A stretch of 40,455 nt of DNA. Origin: Planctomycetaceae bacterium (lineage in GTDB: Bacteria > Planctomycetota > Planctomycetia > Planctomycetales > Planctomycetaceae). The position numbers and the translations under genes were made by a program. Positions 33,491-40,455 of this stretch are shown one piece after another. The first letter of the stretch is position 1. Each line of letters begins with the position of its first letter. The DNA is taken from NCBI GenBank assembly GCA_947476295.1, contig CANJQC010000040.1, positions 1 through 40,455 of the forward strand, read 5' to 3'. The notes under the pieces are model-generated. The model saw only the letters and a program-made list of their open reading frames with translations, had not been told where the DNA came from and made no database searches.

Positions 33491-34987
33491 ATGACACTCA
33501 ATGAATCAATGATCTGCTCTCTCACACGATCTCTGCTCATTGCCAGCATTGCCATCTGGCCTGTTGCCATGGTTGTGGCCCGCATCGATGCATCGCCAAT
33601 CGTTCGATCAAGGCGATTGCGACTACTGCTGGCCGTGTTTCCGTTCTTTCTGCCGGAACTTCTGATCGGGTTCAATTATCGTCTGACGGCGACTCAACTG
33701 ACTTCCGGAACCAGCCCTCTGACTGCCGCGATCTGCACCGAGGGACTATACGCCTTATTGATGCTGTGTCGTTGCACGGCTGTCGGCGTTGCGCTGTCCA
33801 TGCTGCTGCCGCGCGGAAACTCGGCCGATGAATCGCTGCATTCGTGGGTTCTGCTGCGTAACAGGATGGAGTCGGCAACATGGTGGGCTGGCTGGCTGCG
33901 GCTGAGGATTTTTGGAGCATGGCAAGCGCCGCTTGTTGCATGGAGCGTGATGGCTCTGATTGCGTTTCAGGAATTTGAAACGGCCGCGCTGATGCAGATT
34001 GATCGCCATCCGATCTCGTGGTCCGTGTGGCTCTTCGACGCTCATGCTGCGCGCCTGCCGCTGTGGGATTCGTGGCGGATGATGGCGGGGCCGCTGCTAT
34101 GCGAACTGGTGATGCTGGGACCTGCGATGTACGTGCTGTTGATGAGGCCGACGGCTGACGGGCGCGACCTGAACTGCGACCACGGGTTAAACGGTGGTCC
34201 GTCTGTCAGGAAGTCGGTGCGTTTTGCCGCATTGCTGACGCCGGGGATCGTGCTGTTCGTGTTATGGCCACTCATTCACAATGCGTTTCCGATCGTGCGC
34301 GGCGGAATGCTGATGCTGGACAACGCGACGCTGCGACAATCCCTTGTTCAAATTCTGACTTCGACAGGATTTGCCATCGGAGCCACGGTCATGTCGATGG
34401 GGATCGCACTTCGAATCTGTATAGCGTTCAATTCTTCGCCTGTTACGATTGCATCGCGGGTATTTTGGGTGAGTCTGTTACTCCCCGGTCTGCTGGGTTC
34501 ATTAGTCCTCAGCCTTGGATTGTTGGCTATGTTTCAGTTGCCTCTAATGCGTGGCCTCTACGACACATGGTTCCCGATGCTGCTGGGGCAGACGCTCGCC
34601 GTGCTTCCATTTGCAGTCGCGGTCATGCTGCTGTTGATGCGTGTCTCTGATCCGGCGGCTCTGCATTCTGCAAAGTTGCTGGCTGTGTCTGAAGAGTCCC
34701 GGATCCGCAGGCAGATGGCTGCGATTCGATGGCGGCTCACAACCGGCCGCTGGCTGCTGGGCGGACTCATCATCGCGCACCGCTGCTTCTGGGACGTCAC
34801 CGTCGCGTCCATCCTCCGCCCCGTCCAGGTAGAACCCGTGATCACGCGGCTGTACAACGAAATGCATTACGGCCGCACTGAAGCACTGATGAGTCTTGCC
34901 ATCCTCGCCGCGCTGACGCCACCGGCCATCGCAGCTGCGGCCATGCTTCTGAGCCGCCTGGCAACAATCCAAACCTCATTGCGATGA
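33491..34987 (+). CDS. ABC transporter permease, fused FbpB/ThiP type
   Basis: A 498-residue integral membrane protein with about 12 hydrophobic segments, consistent with two permease halves in one chain, as in FbpB, ThiP and PhnV-like proteins. The first half begins near ATG 33491 (MTLNESMICSLTRSLLIASI), and the second contains TLRQSLVQILTSTGFAIGAT and VFWVSLLLPGLLGSLVLSLG. The ATPase-contact EAA loops are weakly conserved. No ATP-binding subunit gene follows; a REP-like element starts 12 bases after the stop and the island of broken genes begins. The missing ATPase may be elsewhere or lost. Confidence 0.85.
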   Translation: MTLNESMICSLTRSLLIASIAIWPVAMVVARIDASPIVRSRRLRLLLAVFPFFLPELLIGFNYRLTATQLTSGTSPLTAAICTEGLYALLMLCRCTAVGVALSMLLPRGNSADESLHSWVLLRNRMESATWWAGWLRLRIFGAWQAPLVAWSVMALIAFQEFETAALMQIDRHPISWSVWLFDAHAARLPLWDSWRMMAGPLLCELVMLGPAMYVLLMRPTADGRDLNCDHGLNGGPSVRKSVRFAALLTPGIVLFVLWPLIHNAFPIVRGGMLMLDNATLRQSLVQILTSTGFAIGATVMSMGIALRICIAFNSSPVTIASRVFWVSLLLPGLLGSLVLSLGLLAMFQLPLMRGLYDTWFPMLLGQTLAVLPFAVAVMLLLMRVSDPAALHSAKLLAVSEESRIRRQMAAIRWRLTTGRWLLGGLIIAHRCFWDVTVASILRPVQVEPVITRLYNEMHYGRTEALMSLAILAALTPPAIAAAAMLLSRLATIQTSLR

Positions 34988-34999
34988 ACGCAGAATACC

Positions 35000-35031
35000 G
35001 GCGAGCGGCCCAGCGTCAGCCCACCGGTACA
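35000..35031 (-). repeat. REP-like element copy
   Basis: On the minus strand this 32-base element reads from TGTACCGG to CCGCTCGCC with a GGGCTGACGC core, the same form as the copies at 2562-2632 and 7423-7452. It lies just after the permease stop. Confidence 0.65.
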
Positions 35032-35202
35032 ATGCGAATCCTGTATCGTGAACATTTTTGTCCGAGCCTCGCCAAGAATTGCCCGCAACCGGCAGAAAAC
35101 TGCTGAGCGTTAACAGCCTTCGCTCCGACGACGTCAGCGTCGATTAAGTCACAGCTGGTGTCGAACAGATTTGTCACGATGTCAAAACCATATGAGTTTC
35201 AT

Positions 35203-35508
35203 TCACGGAATACGGAGAAACGGTGACGACTGGAACTGAGCGGCGTTCGCTTCATAGTAGGCACGCTCATAGACAACCGACCCAAGCAATGTCGTCACGC
35301 TGCAGGACCGATAGTTCTGGAATTTGGCGTCGCATCCGCACTCAGGGCAGACGATGCTGGAACCTTGGTACCCCTTTTTTTTCCGCTCAGCAAGAGCGGC
35401 GTCGATTCCCTCAGCTCCAAGCCGATGCACGGCATCACGTATCAGAAACTTGGTTTCTCCAAGCAAAAACGATGACGGCTGCGGTCCGCTCGGCAGCCCC
35501 ACTGGCAA
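35203..35508 (-). pseudogene. ISKra4-type transposase N-terminal fragment
   Basis: The fragment reads LIRDAVHRLGAEGIDAALAERKKKGYQG, then the zinc-finger-like SIVCPECGCDAKFQNYR, then GSVVYERAYYEANAAQ. The cysteine pair, spacing and the VxYERAYY segment match the N-terminal region of ISKra4-family transposases. The normal YYxCxxCG ending is lost: the sequence diverges after YYE and stops at 35203. The catalytic DDE part is absent, so this is a dead remnant. No start codon is credible. The real fragment probably covers about 35225-35480, and the rest is chance frame. Confidence 0.65.
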
Positions 35509-35567
35509 TAGTCGATGTGACTCACGTCGAAGTCTCGGTGAATTAGCAATGAAAGGCGACTCTGCTT

Positions 35568-36668
35568 ATGCCATCCTCCCGCCGCACCTTTTTGACCGCA
35601 ACCGCTGCAGTCGCCTCGAGCACGCTGTTGTGGAGCGGCAACTGCGTCGCGGATTTGGCGGCGAACGAGAATCGGAAGTTCGCTCTACACGCCTGGAAAC
35701 GCGATCCGAGCAATCCGATCTTTGTGCCCCGATCTGAATTCGATGCCAGCGGCGCACAGGGGCCGTGTGTCGTGCTGCATGACGGCCAATGGTGGATGTT
35801 CTATGCGGGAATCGGCAAGGACGGAGTCCAGCGGATTTGCCTGGCTACAGCGAATCCCGACAAACCCACAGAATGGGAACCGCATGGGCCGATCCTCGAT
35901 CTGGGACCGAAGCAGGCGTTTGACGAACAAGGAGCGACCTATCCTTGCGTCCATCGCATTGGGGGAAAGTGGCATCTCTATTATTCCGGTCGCAGCAGCC
36001 GCGAAGGGAAGCACCATTTTTCGAACTACTGGGGCATCGGGCTGGCGCAAAGCGATGACCTGCGGCACTGGAAAAAACATTCGCCGGAACCGGTGCTTCA
36101 GGGAGACGGTGTCAAGGAGTATCCCGACTGCCTAGCGCTCGTCGGCCTGGGAAACATCATCGATCTGCCGCAGTCTGATGGCCGCACACTGCATCGCGTG
36201 TACTACACGCTGTTACCAGGACTGAAGGATCCCAACTATCTGGCGAACGGTACCTGGCACGTCATCGAGCACAAGATTTGCGTCGCCGCGCATTCGTACG
36301 AGGGCATCGAATGGAGTGACCGCCGGATCGTGCTCGACCGCCGTCGCGACGTGACAACGGAAGACATCGGTGTGGTGGGCCTCAACGTGTGGAAGACGAA
36401 AAAAGGGTATCGCGGCATCTATACTGGTCTGGGTACGAAATTCAAAACGTATGCCCTAGCCGAGGCCGCCAGTCACGACGGATTGACGTGGGATCGTGGC
36501 ACAGATTCGGGCAACGTGTCCCTGACACTTCAGTCAGGATCGTGGGACAGAGGCATGATCGGCTACCCCTGCGTGTTACGGGAACAGGACCAAATGCGGC
36601 TGTTCTATAACGGGTCTGGCGGCGGTGCGACGGGCATCGGAATGGCCATTGCCAATCTGGTCGAATAA
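35568..36668 (+). CDS. Tat-exported five-bladed beta-propeller protein, GH43/GH32-like
   Basis: ATG 35568 gives a twin-arginine signal (SSRRTFLTATAAVASSTLL). The body shows five-bladed propeller motifs of the GH32/43/62/68/130 clan: KRDPSNPIFVP, GPCVVLHDGQWWMFYAGIGK, EWEPHGPILDLGP, YPCVHRIGGKWHLYYSGRSS and MIGYPCVLREQDQMRLFYNG. Family members cleave or phosphorolyse glycosidic bonds; the acidic catalytic set is not certain here, so the activity is unproven. The length of 366 aa is normal. It is the only intact gene of the accessory island, and was perhaps part of a sugar-use cluster with the enolase-superfamily and sulfatase remnants. Confidence 0.78.
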   Translation: MPSSRRTFLTATAAVASSTLLWSGNCVADLAANENRKFALHAWKRDPSNPIFVPRSEFDASGAQGPCVVLHDGQWWMFYAGIGKDGVQRICLATANPDKPTEWEPHGPILDLGPKQAFDEQGATYPCVHRIGGKWHLYYSGRSSREGKHHFSNYWGIGLAQSDDLRHWKKHSPEPVLQGDGVKEYPDCLALVGLGNIIDLPQSDGRTLHRVYYTLLPGLKDPNYLANGTWHVIEHKICVAAHSYEGIEWSDRRIVLDRRRDVTTEDIGVVGLNVWKTKKGYRGIYTGLGTKFKTYALAEAASHDGLTWDRGTDSGNVSLTLQSGSWDRGMIGYPCVLREQDQMRLFYNGSGGGATGIGMAIANLVE

Positions 36669-36707
36669 CTTGCCGATCGAACAGGACCTGCGTGAGCCGC
36701 GACGTTT

Positions 36708-36941
36708 GTGGTTCTAAAGGAAAAGGATCCTGGTAAAACAACAGCTGGAAATTCATCGCGCGCTGGATACGGGGAGGCGTTTACACCGCCGATTGGTACA
36801 GGGGACCTGCTGCGATACAACGCCGGAGTTCCCCGTCCTGTCGGACTGCCATATCTCAGCCAGTTGATCGATCTCACGGGCGATGGCAAAGCCGATCTGG
36901 TTGGTTGCTGGAATTACGGGCATCGCCCCAGTTCGCCGTGG
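36708..36941 (+). pseudogene. FG-GAP protein, 5' part before a frameshift
   Basis: This frame carries GTGDLLRYNAGVPRPVGLPY and the FG-GAP motif LIDLTGDGKADLVGCWNYG. It then loses homology at 36942. If the single C at 36942 is removed, the next codons read PWDGIICYPRVGDG and continue in the frame of the following ORF, so this is the first part of that gene. The frame begins after a stop at 36693-36695, so the true N-terminus and any signal peptide are also lost. The extra base may be a real mutation or a sequencing error. Confidence 0.75.
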
Positions 36942-38643
36942 CGATGGGATCATCTGTTATCCGCGCGTTGGGGATGGCAATCGCCTGAGCTTTTTCCTGA
37001 ACACTGGGCAACGTGATTCCGGGGGCATGCCGGTCTTCGTGGCGGCGGGCGGAATTCCGCGACCGAAAGGAGCCTGGGAAGCGAGTCGAGTCGATGATTT
37101 GAACGGTGATGGTGCGGTCGATCTTGTCGTCGGTGACCACTATCTTCGCAACACGAATGCCGCTGGCTGGCCATTCGAACCGACAGCCCCCGTTCCTCTG
37201 AACGCCGGCATGAGGGCCTGTTTCCTCGACCTCGATGACGACGGCCTGCTGGATCTCATCTACAGTTGCGCCGGATCGACTCCGAAGGGAAGCATTTATC
37301 TAATGCGCAATGTGGGCACGAAAGAGCAACCCGCGTTTCATCCACCACGGACACTCTCGTGCTTCGGCGAACCGATTTATGTGACGGCACACGGCCCACA
37401 CCCATGGGTCGGCGATCTCGATGGCGACGACAAGCCCGACGTTGTGACTTGTGTGGAATGGAGCGTCTACCACTTCTACGGTCCCACTCGACGCACGATC
37501 TACGTGGTTCATACCAACACCGATCTGATTGGTCTGGGCGAAAGCGGTTCGCGCGAGCCGGACGCGGTGCTCGCGAAATACGTCGGCTCAAACCCTTTCG
37601 ATTGGATCGGCGACGAGACGAGCCTGGGCCTGGGGATCGCCATGTACGACCTCATGGGGCAGGCGGCCGGCGTGCCGGTCTACAAGTTGTTCGGTCAAAA
37701 ATATCGGTCGTGGGTGCCGGCGGCGGCGTGGACCGTCTCGACGCATCCCCAGCGCATGGCCAAAGCGGTCCAGGAGTTTTCGGCCCGCGGTTACACCTGG
37801 ATGAAGTACCACTTGTCTCCGTTCGAGAACGTGATCGACCAGATGGACGCAATGCAGGCCGTCGCGCCGAAAGGCTTCCGGATTCATCACGATCTGACGA
37901 TGGGCGGCACTGACGATAACACTTTTGAATTGCTGGAGAAGATCTCGAAATACCCGATCGCCGGGGGCTTTGAAGATCCACTGCCGGAGAAAGACATCGA
38001 GGGCTACACTGAGTTGCGAAAAAAATGTCGGCTGCCAATTTACTATCATCATGCCCCGTTGGGCGCCGGTTTCGAAACGCAGCGGCGCAGCGCGGACGGG
38101 TATATCCTCGGCCACGCGAAAATCGGTGACGCCATCCGACGAGCGGGTCTATTCGCGCAGCTCGAACTTCCCTTCTCGCTGCAAAATGTCGGTGGCACAA
38201 TCATGCGGGCCATGACAGTTCACATGCAGGCGGCCTTCAAGACCGCACATCTCCATTTCAACAGCGACACCGAAACATGGACGGCGGATGTGGTTTCGGA
38301 GCGTCTCGAACCCGTCAATGGCCTGATCCGCTTGCCGGAACGTCCGGGACTGGGCCTGACGCTCGATCGCGCCGAGCTGGAGCGACTCAAGAATCTCAAG
38401 CTTCCCGAACAGCCGAAGTGGATCATCAGGACCAGGTACACCAACGGTACGATGATGTATAACATCGCTGATCCACTCGATTCCCTGTTCATGGTCCGAC
38501 CCGATAATCGCCGCCTGGTCACTCTCAGCTATGACGCCCCACTTACGACCGAATACTGGGATCCGGACGGAACGCCGGCGTTCCGCGACATGTTCCAGCG
38601 TCTTGAGAAAGAGGGCATGGTCCTGGAGCGACCGTTCAAATGA
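36883..38643 (+). CDS. FG-GAP propeller fused to an N-truncated enolase-superfamily enzyme
   Basis: Residues 1-~195 are an FG-GAP propeller (VDDLNGDGAVDLVVGDHY, LDLDDDGLLDLIY, VGDLDGDDKPDVVTCVEWS). Just after it, around nucleotides 37470-37490, the frame passes directly into a mandelate racemase/muconate lactonizing enzyme: RRTIYVVHTNTD, GLGESG, GIAMYDLMGQAAGVPVYKLF, GYTWMKYHLSP (Lys), RIHHDLTMGG (Asp), AGGFEDPLPEKD (Glu), IYYHHAPLG, and the tail NGLIRLPERPGLGLTL. The enzyme's first ~30-40 capping-domain residues are missing. Enzymes with these motifs dehydrate or racemise sugar acids. The hybrid looks like a deletion product of two neighbouring genes, with its ATG falling in the damaged FG-GAP part. 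Activity is doubtful. Confidence 0.75.
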   Translation: MAKPIWLVAGITGIAPVRRGDGIICYPRVGDGNRLSFFLNTGQRDSGGMPVFVAAGGIPRPKGAWEASRVDDLNGDGAVDLVVGDHYLRNTNAAGWPFEPTAPVPLNAGMRACFLDLDDDGLLDLIYSCAGSTPKGSIYLMRNVGTKEQPAFHPPRTLSCFGEPIYVTAHGPHPWVGDLDGDDKPDVVTCVEWSVYHFYGPTRRTIYVVHTNTDLIGLGESGSREPDAVLAKYVGSNPFDWIGDETSLGLGIAMYDLMGQAAGVPVYKLFGQKYRSWVPAAAWTVSTHPQRMAKAVQEFSARGYTWMKYHLSPFENVIDQMDAMQAVAPKGFRIHHDLTMGGTDDNTFELLEKISKYPIAGGFEDPLPEKDIEGYTELRKKCRLPIYYHHAPLGAGFETQRRSADGYILGHAKIGDAIRRAGLFAQLELPFSLQNVGGTIMRAMTVHMQAAFKTAHLHFNSDTETWTADVVSERLEPVNGLIRLPERPGLGLTLDRAELERLKNLKLPEQPKWIIRTRYTNGTMMYNIADPLDSLFMVRPDNRRLVTLSYDAPLTTEYWDPDGTPAFRDMFQRLEKEGMVLERPFK

Positions 38644-38681
38644 TCACCTTCAGACATGTCCACTGTTCTTGAATACACTCA

Positions 38682-39159
38682 AAATCTTCTCAGAAAAACA
38701 ATACTCTCAACGTGTTGGCGCAACCAGTTTGAAGGGTGGTACGGCGTAGTCAGCGTCGATGGAATAGGAATCGCCGCTGTCGAGTTCGATGAGACATCGG
38801 TCATCAGGTCAAGAATCGATTGCTCGAAGGGTTCCCGAATTTGCGAGATGTTCTTGTTCACCTAGAGCCATTTCCGCATACACACGAAGATCGCATAACA
38901 GGATGGACATTCATGTCCGTGGCATGGCCATGAAACACTGTCGAAGCGATAAGTTATTGCGCCTCGACCGCCGTTTACAATTGGCCTGTCCGGGGTTCCG
39001 GGAGGAGGCAGCGAGCCAGGGTGACGGTGACGTTGTCTCTTGCGCCAGCTTCCAACGCGGCATGGACGAGCGCGCGACAAGCGTCCAAAGAGGACTGCGA
39101 GTCACGCAGCACGTCTCTGATCTGCAAACGTTGAGAGTATTGTTTTTCTGAGAAGATTT
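38682..39159. repeat. 478-bp segment bounded by perfect 32-bp inverted repeats
   Basis: The arms 38682-38713 and 39128-39159 are identical over 32 bases in inverted orientation, and imperfect similarity continues outward for about 20 more bases. The arms encode a common peptide (IFSEKQYSQR) in the same relative frame. Inside are fragments with no intact gene: a possible minus-strand C-terminus at 38714-38860 (IELDSGDSYSIDADYAVPPF, ending APTR), shifted by frame, and the PP2C tail at 38975-39127. A MITE-like element or a duplicated flank joined by rearrangement would both fit. Confidence 0.75.
38975..39127 (-). pseudogene. PP2C-type protein phosphatase, C-terminal remnant
   Basis: On the minus strand about 50 residues read IRDVLRDSQSS, LDACRALVHAALEAGARDNV and TVTLARCLLPEP. 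The GARDNVTV motif, with the Asp-Asn pair that binds metal, is the C-terminal hallmark of PP2C/Stp1-like Ser/Thr phosphatases. The remaining ~200 residues are absent; upstream is only the 32-bp repeat arm. It is a displaced fragment. Confidence 0.7.
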
Positions 39160-39268
39160 GTTGGGCATTCAGGAGCAGCGGAAATGTCAGGACGTGATCG
39201 ATTTGATTCGTCAATCGATGCCAAGGAACCGATTGCAATTCAGGCCCGAAGGGCAGAAACATTCTCTG

Positions 39269-39425
39269 CCGGGGCTGTGAGGCCCCGGTTTGATGCAATT
39301 AGACAAATTAAGGCCTGAAAGGCCGACACAAAGGTATGCACGACGCGTCGTCAACAGATTTGTTGTGTCGGCCTTTCAGGCCTCAATTCACACGAATATT
39401 CGTTTCCGGTGGCTCACGCCACCGG
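39269..39425. repeat. Cluster of perfect palindromes
   Basis: Three structures stand in a row. (1) CCGGGGC/GCCCCGG at 39269-39288. (2) A perfect 21-bp inverted repeat, 39311-39331 with 39363-39383, each arm itself containing GGCCTGAAAGGCC, around a loop with the palindrome ACGACGCGTCGT (39340-39351). (3) CCGGTGGC-TCAC-GCCACCGG at 39406-39425. None is followed by a T-run. GC-rich palindromes of this type are typical of dispersed intergenic repeats. The cluster stands where the 5' part of the sulfatase should be. Confidence 0.75.
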
Positions 39426-40050
39426 CAGTGGATGTGTCTGCCCTCCGGGCCTTATACAACTACACCATTGGGCTCGAGGCGAAACCCGCGCCACGCAAAT
39501 CGCCGGATATCGCACACCGAACGTCGACCGGATCGCTAAAGAAGGCGCGCTGTTCACGGATTCCTATTCACAACAGAGCTGCACAGCCGGCCGGGCTTCG
39601 TTCATCCTCGGGCAGCACCCGTTCCGCACCGGTCTACTGACCATCGGCATGCCAGGCAGCGAGCAGGGAATTCCTGATTGGGCACCGACCACTGCCGACC
39701 TCCTCAAGGAGCAAGGTTATGCGACCGGTCAGTTCGGCAAGAACCATCTCGGCGATAAGGACAAACATCTGCCCACGATGCACGGGTTCGACGAGTTCTT
39801 CGGCAACCTGTACCATCTGAATGCCGAAGAAGAACCGGAGACCTATTACTATCCGAAGGATCCCGAGTTCAAAAAGAAGTATGGTCCACGCGGCGTGCTC
39901 CATTGCAAATCCGGCGGTAAAGGTGGCCAGACCATCGAAGACACCGGCCCTCTGACCCGAAAACGCATGGAAACCATTGACGAAGAAGTCCACGCCAAAG
40001 CCATGGGTCTCCTAGATCGCCTCACTAACCCGACTTCCCCAGTTCGATGA
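39409..40050 (+). pseudogene. Sulfatase, truncated at both ends
   Basis: The real homology begins near 39490 (AGYRTPNVDRIAKEGALFTD) and contains the sulfatase active-site motif CTAGRASF, whose Cys is normally converted to formylglycine. It continues with GLLTIGMPGS, TTADLLKEQGYATGQFGKNH (Lys/His ligands) and MHGFDEFFGNLYHLNAEEE. Missing are the N-terminal metal-binding Asp pair and signal peptide, replaced by palindromic repeats, and the C-terminal half; the frame ends at 40050 in unrelated sequence (LTNPTSPVR). Catalysis cannot occur without the N-terminal Asp ligands. The frame opens at 39409, but no start is credible. Confidence 0.8.
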
Positions 40051-40104
40051 AAAAAGACAATGTTTTCAGTGGTTTGAGGGTGTTTTTTCTCACTACATTT
40101 TCTT

Positions 40105-40353
40105 CTAGATTATTTTCGAGGGCAGTTTGAGGCGGAGTTTTTCCAGCAGGATTTGTTGGTGGTCAGTGGGCTTGGAAATGCAACGAGTTCGGATGTCCGG
40201 ACCTGTCCGCGTCGGGAGCACGACGTCCATCGAGCGGATGTCAGAAAGTTCTGCCAGCACGCGGCGCGGTTCGCTGCCGAGCCCGGCTTTGTCGCACAGC
40301 TGACTCAGAGTTTCCAGAGCACCCAGTACGCTGTGCGTCGTCCATTCTCCTGC
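40105..40353 (-). pseudogene. Transposase C-terminal remnant (IS1634/IS4-like)
   Basis: On the minus strand about 80 residues read EWTTHSVLGALETLSQLCDK, AGLGSEPRRVLAELSDIRSM and DVVLPTRTGPDIRTRC, followed by ISKPTDHQQILLEKLRLKLP and a TAG stop at 40107-40105. The VVLPTRTG ... RCxxxPTDHQxxLL pattern is that of the end of IS1634/IS4-type DDE transposases. Upstream the frame is broken by TAA (40356-40354), and the fitting segment QYFKQE continues in another frame, so a small indel has occurred near 40348. The remaining ~100 bases to the window edge show nothing clear. Confidence 0.6.
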
Positions 40354-40455
40354 TTAAAATACTGTCGGATAAACATAGCCGGGGATGTTATCGCCGAATT
40401 TCATACCCGCCAGATACCGAGTTCTCACTACATCACGTTTCGACTTCCCAAACAC

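Noticed and set aside
1-40455. CRISPR array, rRNA operon or prophage
   Set aside because: No regularly spaced direct repeats, no rRNA-like sequence and no phage structural or integrase genes were recognised.

Overview
The window looks like a chromosome segment of a planctomycete (Planctomycetota, probably Planctomycetales). Evidence: two DUF1559 proteins with prepilin-type N-termini, one beside a small lipoprotein; FG-GAP proteins; a Tat-exported six-bladed propeller and a Tat-exported five-bladed propeller; a sulfatase remnant; a PA0069-type radical SAM protein; a class-II-like cytochrome c lipoprotein; and dispersed GC-rich palindromes. Species and genus cannot be read from the sequence. 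There is no rRNA, CRISPR array, prophage or intact insertion sequence.

Region 1 (1-9.8 kb): the C-terminus of an FG-GAP protein, ung and hemC (converging with overlapping 3' ends), a Tyr/Cys-rich secreted protein, a thiC-ykgJ operon, a PDZ-less trypsin-like protease and a cytochrome c lipoprotein. Region 2 (10-15 kb, all minus strand): a four-gene unit of ECF sigma factor, anti-sigma factor, membrane protein and methyltransferase, three of them translationally coupled; then csrA with tRNA-Glu(UUC), and an HU gene with readable promoter and terminator. Region 3 (15-23.3 kb): rsmD, a Tat-exported NHL-like propeller, a tightly packed VOC/ACT/metallo-hydrolase operon, two secreted unknowns, ilvD and a Uma2-type nuclease.

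Region 4 (23.3-35 kb): two DUF1559 genes, with a lipoprotein gene and a small Cys-rich membrane protein gene between them and two tandem operator-like palindromes upstream; a radical SAM protein; an SDR dehydrogenase; a large coiled-coil membrane protein converging on a RadC with an extra N-terminal domain; and a three-gene unit of a cysteine-less FmdB-like protein, a periplasmic binding protein and a fused ABC permease with no ATPase gene.

Region 5 (35-40.5 kb) is a rearranged, decaying accessory island. It holds an ISKra4-type transposase fragment, an intact Tat-exported five-bladed propeller protein, a frameshifted FG-GAP gene fused in frame to an N-terminally truncated enolase-superfamily enzyme, a 478-bp segment bounded by perfect 32-bp inverted repeats that carries a PP2C phosphatase tail, a cluster of perfect palindromes, a sulfatase cut at both ends, and a transposase C-terminus.

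The most unusual items are the FG-GAP/enolase chimera with its identifiable single-base insertion, the inverted-repeat-bounded segment, a four-copy family of REP-like elements sharing GTACCGG and CCGCTCGC ends, and the paired TGTAGC-N4-GCTACA operators. No wholly new multi-gene system can be proved from sequence alone. The sigma-factor operon and the DUF1559/lipoprotein/Cys-rich unit are the best candidates for undescribed regulated modules.
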